NCBI GenBank assembly: GCA_963772595.1
Contig: CAVYXZ010000008.1
Span: forward strand, 62,001-126,000
Direction of reading: 5' to 3'
From: CAVYXZ01 sp963772595
GTDB lineage: Bacteria; Chloroflexota; Anaerolineae; Aggregatilineales; Phototrophicaceae
DNA length: 64,000 nt
The position numbers and the translations under genes are program-made. This document shows positions 8,024 through 17,319 of the stretch, piece after piece (the stretch's first letter is position 1; every line of letters starts with the position of its first letter). Below the pieces are notes generated by a model. That model ran no database searches and had not been told where the DNA came from. It was given only the letters and a program-made list of their open reading frames with translations.

Positions 8024-9317
8024 TCAAGCAGATTCCTGGGGCCGCAGCCGGACAAAGGCAAAGGCGGCGAAAATCCACCAGAAGACGGCGGTCGGGAAAA
8101 TATAGCGGGGCAGGGCCTCCAGAACCAGATGCAGCAGGGCAGTGTAGACGATGAAGCCGATCAGCGGCAGCGTCAAACGCCAGCGCGCGCGGCTGCGCCA
8201 CAGGCCGACCAGCCCGGCCCCATAGGCGACAGCTTGCAGCAGATAGAGACTCAGCTTGGGCCAGAAGCCTAATGCCTGAAACAGGCTTTCCAGGCTGCGT
8301 CGCCCGCGCAGCCAATCTACGGCGAGAAAGCGCAGGGGAGGTCCCCTGAAGAAGAGCGTGCCGTGCGGTTGAATCTCGGCTTCGGCCAGGCGTCCCAGCC
8401 GCCGCGCCAGATAGCCCAGCGGATCGCTGCGGATGATTGATCCCGCCGCATCCAGGTAGCGATTATCGCCCGTGCTGCCGCTCTGGTTCAGCGATTGATC
8501 CAGCGCGTCCGGCCCCTGCCAGCCATCTTCCGTCGCGCCAATGTAAAGGAACGCGGTGAAGCCCTCTCCGGCGATGACGAAGCGGTTCCAACGCGCCCAG
8601 GTTATAGACGGTCCAGCTACCCACGACCAGCGCATCCACCAGCAGCAGGGTCAGCAGCAGACGCAGGCTGCGCCGCCGGTAGATCAGCAGCCAATGAATC
8701 GCCAGCCCCAGCGGGAAGAGCAGCAGTACCGCGCGCGTCAGCGTTGCCAGACCGAGCAGCAGGCCCACAACCGCCAGCGCCGAAGGTCGAAAGTCCTCTG
8801 CGGCGATGCGCTCGACGTAGATCATCAGGGCCGCCACCACCAGAGCAATGTAGAGCGTCTCGGTGGCGATCTGCGCCGATTCGACAATGAAAGCCGGATG
8901 CAGCGCCAGCACCAGCGCGGTGAGGAGACCGGCGCGCTCGTTCTGCGCGATACAGCGTCCCAGTCGGTAAGCGCAGTAGATCGTCAGCGTGCCCAGCAGG
9001 GCTTGCAGGATGCGGATCACCTGCACGGCAGCCGAGGGCGGCAGAATCGTCTGCGGCAGGCCGACGAAGAGCAGATACAGCGGCGGCGTGGGCAGATTGC
9101 GCAGTTCGACCGGGTAGCTGCCGCTCGCGCCGAAGCCTTCGAGCGTGGTGTTATCCTGTCCGCTGCTGAGCGCGTAGCCGTTCGCCAGATACCAGGCCAT
9201 ATCGCCCCCAGCATCGCGGTAGGGTGCGGCGGGGTCCTGCGCCAGCCCGTAGACCAGCCGCAGGATCAGCGCCAGGGCCAGAATCAGCAGGATGGGACGG
9301 CGTCTCAGACTGGGCAC
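8024..9317 (-). CDS. Membrane glycosyltransferase, GT39/ArnT-like (one frameshift)
   Basis: Two adjoining frames make one integral membrane protein of about 430 residues: 9317 down to about 8595, then 8595 to 8024. The N-terminal helix is followed by an acidic loop (DAGGDMAWYLANGYALSSG) like the catalytic first periplasmic loop of PMT/ArnT enzymes, then LPTPPLYLLFVG and multiple helices. These enzymes move sugars from polyprenyl-phosphate donors to lipids or proteins on the outer side of the membrane. The frame changes near GGGCGCGTTGGAACC, where coding sense resumes immediately, so a one-base sequence error is likely. A similar but distinct gene lies next upstream on the same strand. Confidence 0.75.
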
Positions 9318-9387
9318 CTGTGCGCCTCCTGTCTGACCTCACCCCCCATTATTGCGAGGGGTGGAAAATCGGCCCTCGACCGCCCGT

Positions 9388-9525
9388 GAAGTCCCCTCTC
9401 CAACGTGGAGAGGGGATTTAGGGGTGAGGTTAGTGCGCTCGCCAGCAACCTTCTCAGAGCGAAGGAAAAAGAACTTCGTTTTGAAGTCCCTCGCCCTGAG
9501 GGAGAGGGATTTAGGGTGAGGGTTC
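9388..9525. repeat. Two tandem 'gaagtcccctctcc...ggagaggggatttaggg(g)tgagg' palindromes
   Basis: Unit 1 (9388-9432) is a hairpin CCCCTCTCC-aacgt-GGAGAGGGG followed by atttaggggtgaggtta. Unit 2 (9482-9525) is gaagtccctcgccctgaggg, then agagggatttagggtgaggg. The same pattern recurs at 11281-11326, 27215-27259, 31711-31753 (inverted) and 32318-32364. It is a REP-like dispersed family in gene gaps. Confidence 0.8.
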
Positions 9526-9535
9526 GGCGGCACAC

Positions 9536-9602
9536 GGGCACAGCAGGCTGTGCCCCTACAAGCGGGCACACGATTCGTAGGGACACGGCACGCCGTGTCT
9601 GC
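9536..9602. repeat. Palindromic gggcacagc/gctgtgccc repeat, copy 2, with a related gacacggc/gccgtgtc unit
   Basis: GGGCACAGCaGGCTGTGCCC (9536-9555) and GACACGGCacGCCGTGTC (9582-9599) are hairpins of the same general design as the one at 7981-8004. They sit just 3' of the second membrane glycosyltransferase. The flanking motif is cccctac or its complement gtaggg. Confidence 0.55.
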
Positions 9603-9617
9603 ATCATAGCATATGCC

Positions 9618-11172
9618 TCACCCCGCATCGTAATCGAAACCGTACAATTGCACATTGGTCCCGGCCACATCGGCGGCATGGACAAAGCGCGGATCGGTCT
9701 CCGTGCCGTTGTAGATGGGGTCCAGGCTGGGGCGGTCGGGCGGCATCATCAGGTAATCGACGCCGTAGCGCTGCGCCACCTCCAGGATCGTGTCGCGGTC
9801 CTCCATCGGCAGCATGACCGAGCGCATATCGAAGAAGCGCAGCATGAAGGGGTCCTGCGCCATGAGGATGATCTCGCCGTCGCCGTTGGTATCCGGCAGC
9901 GAGCGGGCCTCAGCGACCGTCGCGCGCATGTAATCCAGGTAATTATGGACGGATCGGGCGTCCGCCCGCACCAGTTCGACGGCGTTGGCCCCCAGGAAGA
10001 GCAGCGCCAGCGCCATAACGCCGGTGCGCAGACGCGCATCGCTGATGGCGCGCTCCAGCGCATAACCGGCCAGCGGCAGCAGCAGCGGAATCAGCGTCAG
10101 GATGGCCTTCTTCATACTGCCGCCCTCGCTCTTGAGCGGAATCAGTATCGGATAGGTGATGAAGAGGCCCAGCAGCAGAATCAACACCGGGGCGAGGGTC
10201 AGCAGACGCTTACGGTCTCGCGCGATGACGACCATTAACAGGCCGCCGTAGACCGCCACCGGCAGGAAGACGTCCAGCAGCGTGTACATCAGCTTCAGGC
10301 TGGCGGCCACTTCGAAGAGTCGCTTGCCGATCAACTGCGCCGGGGTCTGGCTGGCGAGCAGCGTTTGCAGCGTCAGCGGCAAATCGTAGACGAAATGCTG
10401 GCGGAAATCGGTCAGGAAAAACATCTGGTCGAGCTTGGGCGTGCTGATAGCTGCCCGTCAGTTGCAGATTGCGCAGGCTCCAGGGCACGGCAATCAGGAT
10501 CATCAGCGCCGGGATGATGAGCGTTAGCCGCCAGTGCGCTCTGAAATGCTCGCGGTCGGCGATGAAGTAGACGATCAGCGTCACGACCAGCATAGGCAGC
10601 AGCAGGGCGCTGTCACTGCGAACCTGATAGGCCAGCCCGGCGGCGATTCCGCTGCCGACGAAATTCCAGATTCCGCCGCGCTGCAAGCCGCGAGTCAGCA
10701 GCAGAATGCTGGTGCAGACCAGCAGCACATTGGGAATCGTCGTGTCGGTGCGCAGCGAATTGAGCACGTACTCCGGCAGCAGGGCCGCCGCCCCGGCCAG
10801 CAGCAGGCTCATCGTCTCGCCCACGCCGAACTGTCGCCCGGCCCAGTAGGCGATCAGCGGCACCAGTGCGCCCATCAGCACGAAGGGCAGCAGGGCCGCC
10901 GCGACCGACTGGCCGAAGAGAGTCATCGACACCGCCGGGAAGACGCCGGTCAGCGGCATCCAGTAATCTTCCGGGTGGACCAGATTATCTGGCGGGTTGT
11001 TGTACTGCCAGATGTAGTCGATGGTGTAGCCTTTGCCATCGGCCAGGAAGCGGCCCATATTGTAATAGTGGTTTGGGTCGCCGATGCCGGGATGCTCGAT
11101 GAAGGGCAGCAGCAGCAGACGCAGCGCCAGCGCCCCCAGGCAGATCAGCAGCAGTTTGTGATAAGTCTTCAT
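9618..11172 (-). CDS. Membrane glycosyltransferase, GT39-like (one frameshift)
   Basis: The upstream frame runs from ATG 11172 to about 10430 and a second frame continues to the stop at 9618, together about 515 residues. The start region (MKTYHKLLLICLGALALRLL) is a membrane anchor. An acidic first loop with GDPNHYYNMGRFLADGKG follows, then many helices, and a soluble C-terminal domain with DRDTILEVAQRYGVDYLMM. That tail is common in Chloroflexota membrane glycosyltransferases of the PMT_2 type. The break occurs after GSYQHAQARP, and the next frame resumes with FFLTDFRQHFVYDLP. ATG 11172 is chosen because upstream residues translate a repeat. It probably forms a pair with the 8.0-9.3 kb gene, acting on envelope glycans. 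Confidence 0.75.
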
Positions 11173-11212
11173 GACCATGATATCTTGTTGGAGGGCAAGG
11201 AAGCAGTTGACA

Positions 11213-11326
11213 TTAACCTCACCCCCCGGCCCCCTCTCCATACGTGGCGAGGGAGAGCAAAGCTGTTCACGACGATTTTTGAAGTCCCCTCTCCATCAAT
11301 GGAGAGGGGATTTAGGGGTGAGGTTA
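11213..11326. repeat. REP-like palindrome pair
   Basis: The unit at 11281-11326 matches the 9388 unit almost base for base: gaagtcccctctcc, loop atcaat, ggagaggggatttagggg, tgaggttaa. A degenerate inverted half-unit (attaacctcaccccccggcc and on) precedes it at 11213-11260. The pair fills the gap upstream of the glycosyltransferase start. Confidence 0.75.
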
Positions 11327-11417
11327 ATCGAAGACTTACGCCAACAACCACCGCGTCCTTTTGTGTCATAATAATCCGCCGATTATAGACGGCAGCCCGG
11401 CCTTTGCCTACGCCAGA

Positions 11418-12599
11418 TCAGCTCAGCGGGCGCAGCGCGATAATCGCCCCGCCGCTGACGCTGACGTAGACCCAGCCTTCCGGGCTGACGGCCACGTCCA
11501 GCGGGCGATGCGGCCAGAATCCGCTGGCGCGGTAATTCATCTCGGTGGGGGTGAAGGCTTCGCGGTCGCTGGCGAAGGTGCGCTGGGGGATGAGCGTCAG
11601 CATTTCGACCGGCTGGCCGTCATCGTCAACCTGGACTGCCGCCAACTGGTAGCCCTGGATCGGGGTCTGATTCTCCGAGCCGTTGAGGACCACCAGCAGC
11701 GAATGGTGCAGTGTGGGCAGCGCATCGCCGGTGTAGGCCGCGATTCCCAATGGGCGGCTGCCGTTGGGGAAGCTGAAAGCCGGGCCGGTCGCGCCGATGC
11801 AGTCGAAATCGACCTCAAGTTCGCCCCCACCGCTGCAATAGGGCCATCCGAGATACGCGCCCGCTGTTACCCGGTTGAGTTCGTCCGGGTCCGGTGGCTC
11901 CGCTGTGTCGGTCGAGACGCTGTCCGTCGCCCATAGATCGCCGTCCAGGAAGGCCAGCCCCGCCGCCTGCCGCAGCCCACTGGCGAAGACCTGCCGGTCC
12001 GTGCCGTCCAGGGTAAAGCTGAGGATTGCCCCCAGTTCCGGGTTCGCCGGGATACAGAAATCACAGGACGCGCCGACCGCTACGTAGAGCCGTTGATCCG
12101 GCCCGACCGCCAGCCTGCCAACCCAGCCGCCCGGCCCCACCGGCAGATCGTCTACCAGCAGCGTCAGGTCCTCGCCGCGCAGGCGGTAAATCTGCGCGCC
12201 TGCTGCAATGTAGAGCGCACCGTCGTAGTAAGTCAGGCCGTTGGGCAGGTCCAATCCTTCGGCCACGACCTCGGCAGTATCCGGCAGATGGTCGCCATCG
12301 CTGTCGCGGATCGCCAGCACCTGCCCGTAAAGCGGACGTGTGGCGTAGAGCGTGCCGTCCGGCGCGGTCGCCAGCGCGTCGAAGGGCAGTTCGCCTGCAG
12401 TTGCTTCCTCGATGACACCTTCTGGACAGAACAGATTCCCATCCACCCAGGGCGGATCGCGGAAAGTCGGACGGTCGAAGCAGGATGGCAGGTCCTGCGC
12501 GATGCCGGGCTGGCTGAGCAGCAGCAGGACAAGCAGGCATAAGGACCGTCTCAACCGCGAAAACCCGATTAGTGTTAGAATAGGCATAATTGTTAACAT
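11418..12599 (-). CDS. Exported PQQ-type glucose/sorbosone dehydrogenase-like beta-propeller protein
   Basis: The 393-residue product begins with a signal peptide (LRRSLCLLVLLLLSQPGIAQ). It continues as a six-bladed propeller of the soluble aldose-sugar dehydrogenase type: FDALATAPDGTLYATRPLYGQ, LPNGLTYYDGALYIAAG, GGWVGRLAVGPDQRLYVAVG, TAGAYLGWPYCSG and PLDVAVSPEGWVYVSVSGG. Two CxxC-like pairs, including CDFCIP, suggest disulfides outside the membrane. PQQ use is known for some relatives but cannot be shown here. An internal Met at residue 5 is an alternative start. It is divergent from the lipoprotein gene; the shared gap holds a TGACGTAATACGTTA palindrome (12633-12647). Confidence 0.8.
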   Translation of the reverse strand: MLTIMPILTLIGFSRLRRSLCLLVLLLLSQPGIAQDLPSCFDRPTFRDPPWVDGNLFCPEGVIEEATAGELPFDALATAPDGTLYATRPLYGQVLAIRDSDGDHLPDTAEVVAEGLDLPNGLTYYDGALYIAAGAQIYRLRGEDLTLLVDDLPVGPGGWVGRLAVGPDQRLYVAVGASCDFCIPANPELGAILSFTLDGTDRQVFASGLRQAAGLAFLDGDLWATDSVSTDTAEPPDPDELNRVTAGAYLGWPYCSGGGELEVDFDCIGATGPAFSFPNGSRPLGIAAYTGDALPTLHHSLLVVLNGSENQTPIQGYQLAAVQVDDDGQPVEMLTLIPQRTFASDREAFTPTEMNYRASGFWPHRPLDVAVSPEGWVYVSVSGGAIIALRPLS

Positions 12600-12702
12600 T
12601 TGCTGAGATTTCCAGGCCAGTAGTCTATCAAATGACGTAATACGTTAAAATGGCTGGTATCGATGGAGAAGCCCCGAGTTCCAGGATAATGAGGAATCGC
12701 GC

Positions 12703-13386
12703 ATGATGAAGCTCCTTAGACTGGCAGCAATCAGCCTCTTCCTGGTGGCGGGTTGCAGCGTTTTCCCTGGCTTACGAGTCCTGACTGGCGAAGATACCGG
12801 GACTGGCAGCGTTGCCAGTATCGACAACGCCGATATTGCCGCCCTGGTTATGGCCGATAAAACCGGCGCGACTGATCCTTCGCTTATGGCGGCAGCGGAC
12901 CGCATCGAGGCCGCAGCGCCCAACGTGGATGTCATCGAGATTCGCAAAGATGAACCCAACGACCGCTTCGTCGTGAGTATGCTCTTTATCGGCCCGCAAG
13001 ATGCCGACCCCAACACGCAGGCTGGCCTGATTACTATTGTGCAGGCATACCAGCGCGCGATGGAAGTCACCTGGCAGGGGACCGCTGCCGAAAGTGACGG
13101 CACCGATCAGATCCTGGTGCGTTTGATCGCACCGCTGGCGGTCGATACGCTGGACAGCGGCCTGAGCTTTGTCGGCGCGGTGGACCTTAATGCGCAGATT
13201 GACCGCAGCGACATGCTGCGCTATATGGCCGGGTCTCGCAGCATCAATGACTTTGTCGATATGATCGTGAACGGCACCCTCAGTTGGGAAAGCCCCAGTC
13301 AAACCGAGTGGTATGACGGCCAACCCAATCACCCAATCTTCATGCTCGACCGCATTCAGCAGGCCGCTCAGGCGCAGGGGAATTGA
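12703..13386 (+). CDS. Lipoprotein heading an FtsH-like/VWA cassette
   Basis: The 227-residue protein has a lipoprotein signal peptide with lipobox LVAGC (Cys19). The mature part is acidic and unrelated to any family I recognise; it contains VDVIEIRKDEPNDRFVVSMLF and FVGAVDLNAQIDRSDMLRYM. The stop is 2 bases before the ATG of the first FtsH-like gene, so the two are almost certainly co-transcribed and translationally close. By context it may sit on the outer face of the membrane near the AAA+ complex, which is an inference from gene order only. Confidence 0.7.
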   Translation: MMKLLRLAAISLFLVAGCSVFPGLRVLTGEDTGTGSVASIDNADIAALVMADKTGATDPSLMAAADRIEAAAPNVDVIEIRKDEPNDRFVVSMLFIGPQDADPNTQAGLITIVQAYQRAMEVTWQGTAAESDGTDQILVRLIAPLAVDTLDSGLSFVGAVDLNAQIDRSDMLRYMAGSRSINDFVDMIVNGTLSWESPSQTEWYDGQPNHPIFMLDRIQQAAQAQGN

Positions 13387-13388
13387 CG

Positions 13389-15231
13389 ATGAGCAGTATT
13401 CAAGAATACGAATCGAACAAGCCAGCGCTGCGCGAACGCCGTCGCTATGCCTGGGAAGATGAGGAGACGCTGGTTGACCAGCGCAAAAAGCTCCATAATC
13501 GTATTCGTATCTTTTTCGCGGATAACTGGGGCAAGCTGCTGATCCTGAGCTTCATTTTGGTCACGCTGCTGGATGCCGAGGTGATGCGCAGCATTGTCTC
13601 CCTGGTGAGCGCGGCGCTGCCCTACATGGCGAACTTCCTGCTGCTGGCGTTCATTATCATCGGCCAGTTTGTCATGATGTTCTGGTTCCTGGGCCGCACC
13701 CGTACCTACATGATCTGGCCGGGGTCGGATACCCAGGGTGTCAGCTTTGCCGATTATCGCGGCCAGCCGGAACTGCTGGAACAGGCCAAGCAGATCGTGA
13801 CGCTGCTGCGCGGCGTGCGGGCCTTCGAACAGGCCGGCGGCGAACCGCTCAACGGCCTGCTGCTGGAGGGGCCGCCAGGGACCGGCAAGACCTGGTCTGG
13901 GGCAGGCCATCAGCACCGAGGCCGGGGTGCCCTTCTTCTATATTGACGGTTCCGGGATGCAGTCGATGTTCTTCGGCATCGCCCCGTTGAAAGTGATGAA
14001 CCTCTACCGCAAGGCGCGTAAGGCCGCGCAGCGAATACGGCGCGGCGATCATCTTCATCGACGAAGTGGATGCGGTCGGGTCGCGCGGTGGCGTGGCCGA
14101 AAAGCGCGAAAACTTCCAGGAGATCGAATTCGACCCGCCTGCCGATGATGTTCGGCGGCATGGGCGGTGCGAATGTCGGCCTGCTGAGTACGCTGCTGGT
14201 CGAGATGAGCGGTTTCAGCCAGGAGCATGGCTGGTGGGCGCGCAAGCGGGCCTGGTGGTACCGGACGTTTCTGCACCGCAAACCGCCCAAGCCGCAGCAG
14301 CCGCGTGCTGACGATTGGCGCGACTAACCGTGTCGGCGCGATTGACCCGGCGCTGCTGCGTCCGGGGCGTTTCGACAAGAAGATCCGCGTGGATGCGCCT
14401 GATCTGGAAGGCCGCCGCGACATCTTCGAGTATTACCTCTCGCAAGATGGCGCACGACGAATCAATGGACCCGCTGATTCTGGCGGTGGAGACGCAGTAC
14501 TATACCCCGGCGGACATCAAATATCTGCTGAACGAATCGCTGCGTTATGCGCTGTTCGAGGGCCGCACCTACATGACCTATCACGACTTCAAGATGGCCC
14601 AGCCGGAACACGAAACGGGCCTGCGCGAGCCGATCAAGAACCTGACGATGGAGGCCAAGCGGCGGCTGGCGGCGCACGAAGCCGGTCATGCTATCGCGGT
14701 ACGCCTCTACCGGCCGGATTACCGCATCTCGCGGGTGACGATTGTCCGGCAGGGCGGCGCATTCGGTCACGTGCAGCTATATGCCTGCGACCGAGGATTA
14801 CCACTACATGAACACGCTGCGAACAGATGGAGAACCGGCTGCGCGTCGCGGTGGCAGGTAAGGCCGGTGAGATGGAATACTGCGGCAAGGATCAGCAGAC
14901 GCTTGGCGTCGGCGGTGACTTCATGGGCATTCGCAGCGTGCTGAGCACGATGAAAACCGCCGGAATGTTCGGCGCGCTCGGCGCAACCGATGAGCCGGAA
15001 GCCCGCGAGGAGATCCGCGCGATCATGGAAGAGAAATTCCTGATGGCGCTGGATGAAGTGCGCATGGACCTGCGGGTCAACCGCGAGATGGGTGAAGCGC
15101 TGATCCTGCTGCTGATGGAAAAAGACGAACTCATGGCCGATGAGGTTGAAGCTTTCTTCGACCAGTATGGCCTCTACACGCCCAAGCCGCACCTGTTAGC
15201 GGAGAACGAAGAACCGGCGCTCCCAGCCTGA
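13389..15231 (+). CDS. Membrane AAA+ FtsH-like metalloprotease, copy 1 (seven apparent frameshifts)
   Basis: Pieced together across frames, this is a homologue of the next gene. It has two N-terminal membrane helices (13.5-13.7 kb), Walker A GPPGTGKT (near 13880), pore-loop MFFGIAP, Walker B region FIDEVDAVGSRGG, GATNR and LLRPGRFDKKI, and an intact zinc motif HEAGH (14675-14689). The protease tail follows with TLGVGGDF. The reading frame advances by +1 seven times between about 13895 and 14825, while each segment keeps conserved residues. The flanks 13389-13890 and 14827-15231 are clean. Either the sequence is poor here or the gene is decaying. As drawn it could not make full-length protein. 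If intact, it would be the catalytically competent partner of copy 2. Confidence 0.75.
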
Positions 15232-15377
15232 TGTGTGTGGCTATAGCATGAGGTAAGGATCGACCCTATAATGGCTTAATCAGGTGTTTATGCACTCTTC
15301 ACAGCATATTCATCCTGGGCTTAAGTCCCGACAGCACACTGCATTCAGCCCGTATACCCTAGCAAAATGGCCGACCT

Positions 15378-17247
15378 ATGTCTGTAGATGATAAGCAGAT
15401 CACACTCAATCAGGGACCCCAATTCGATGTAGGGGATACCTTTGTCGATGAGCATAACCGCCTGTCGCACCGGATTCGCCGCTGGATCCGGCGGCTCTGG
15501 CTGCCGCTGCTGCTGATCGGCCTGCTGCTTAAAATGCTGCTGGACCCGGCCTTTATGGCGGGGGTGCTGCCGCTGGTAGGGGGCGCGCTGGAGATCGGCC
15601 TGTTTATCCTGATCTTCCTGTCGCAGTTCATCCTGCTGTTCTGGTTCCTGGGCCGCACGCGCACCTATACCATCATGCCCGATTCAGGCGTTGAGGGTAT
15701 CGGCTTTGATGATTATCGCGGCCAGCCGGAAATCCTGGAACAGGCCGAGCAGATCGTCACCCTGCTGCGCGGCGTGCGCGCCTTCGAGGGCGCAGGCGGC
15801 GAACCGCTGACCGGTCTGCTGCTGGAAGGACCGCCGGGGACCGGCAAGACCTGGCTGGCGCAGGCGATCAGCACCGAAGCCGGGGTGCCTTTTTATTACA
15901 TGGACGCTTCCGGTTTGCAGTCGATGTTCTTCGGCGTCGGGCCGATGAAGGTGATGGGCCTGTTCCGCAAAGCGCGCAAAATGGCGAAGCGCTACGGCGC
16001 GGCGGTCATTTTCCTGGACGAAATCGACGCGGTGGGGTCGCGCGGCGGCGTGGCTTCGGTCAACGGTGATGACGACAGCATGTTTGGCGGCGGCGGCGGT
16101 ATGGGTGGCATGGGCATCCTCAGCACCATGCTGATCGAAATGGACGGTTTCAGTCAGGAACATGGCTGGCGTGCGCGGATGCGGGCCTGGATGTACAAGA
16201 CCTTCCTGCGTCGTAAACCGCCCAAACCGGAAAAGCGCGTGCTGGTGATCGGTGCGACGAACCGCATCGGCGCGTTGGATACAGCGCTGCTGCGTCCGGG
16301 ACGTTTCGACAAGAAGATCCGTGTGGATGTGCCTGATATGGAGGGCCGCCGCGAGATCTTCGATTATTATCTCGAAAAATACGCGCACGAAGACACGATT
16401 GACTCCCTGATTCTCGCCTCGGAGACGCCCGGTTATACTCCGGCGGACATTAAATACCTGCTCAACGAAGCGCTGCGTTATGCCTTTTTCGATGGCCGGA
16501 TCGAGATCACCTACGGCGATTTTATGCGCGCCAAGCCGGAACATGAAATGGGTCTGCGTTCGCCGCTCAAGCATATGGCCCCGGAAGCGCGGCGTCGGCT
16601 GGCCTATCACTATGCAGGCCACGCGGTGGCTGTCCGGCTCTTTTTGCCGCACCATCGCCTCTCGCGGGTAGCGATTGTCCGGCAGGGACAGGCTTTCGGC
16701 CACGTCTCGCATTACTCGGCGCAGGAATCCTATCAGGGTCTCCAGACCAAGCCGGAACTGCTCAACCGGGTGCGCGTGGCGCTGGCAGGCCGGGCCGCCG
16801 AAATCGAATTCTGTGGTGCCGAGAACCAGACGCTGCTGTTCGGTGACGATCTCTATGATCGCCGGGTCGGAAGTCCTTGAGATTCTGCGGCGTATGGCAA
16901 GCGCGGGTATGTTTGAGACGATGGGCGCGAATATGGGCTTCGTCTTCAACATGTTCTCCGGCGTGTCTCAACGCCTGACCCCGGAACAGGCCAGAGGGAT
17001 TGAAGAGGTCTACCAGCAGGTGCTGCAAGAAACCCGGCAGGCGCTGCGTGACCATGCCGAGGTCGTCCACGGTCTGACCGATCTGCTGGTCGAGAAGGAT
17101 GAACTGCTGGCTGACGAACTGCGCGCCTTTTTCGACCAATATGGCCTCGAAACGCCCGACATCACGATTGTCCGCGATGGCCGGGAATACAGGATCTTTG
17201 ACGAGGTCGAGAAGCCGGTGCTCCCCGCTGAAGCCGGGACAGATTAA
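15378..17247 (+). CDS. Membrane AAA+ FtsH-like protein, copy 2, HExxH changed to HYAGH (one frameshift)
   Basis: Frame 1 runs from ATG 15378 to about 16868 and the tail continues in the +1 frame to 17247, about 620 residues. Two N-terminal helices precede Walker A GPPGTGKT, pore loop FFGVG, Walker B VIFLDEIDAVGSRGG and the arginine-finger region GATNRIGALDTALLRPGRF. Between the last two is an unusual basic/aromatic insert (HGWRARMRAWMYKTFLRRK). At residues 411-415 the zinc motif reads HYAGH, so the catalytic Glu is Tyr; Glu to Tyr needs at least two base changes, which argues against a simple error. It should keep ATPase and unfoldase activity but lack peptidase activity. It lies 146 bases after copy 1 and 72 bases before the VWA gene. 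Confidence 0.85.
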
Positions 17248-17319
17248 GGTTTTTGCGTTTCCCAGGCGAAAATCATATAGTCAATATAAGCCGCTGGCTG
17301 GTGTGTAAGGGGTGATCCG

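Noticed and set aside
12633..12647. TGACGTAATACGTTA palindrome as an operator for the lipoprotein cassette
   Set aside because: Short, single occurrence, and no clear promoter around it; recorded only in passing under the neighbouring gene.
13389..15231. Programmed frameshifting in the FtsH-like gene
   Set aside because: Seven shifts at unrelated sequences without slippery sites are not compatible with programmed recoding.
15267..15272. TATAAT as a promoter for FtsH-like copy 2
   Set aside because: No acceptable -35 hexamer at the right distance; readthrough from copy 1 is as likely.
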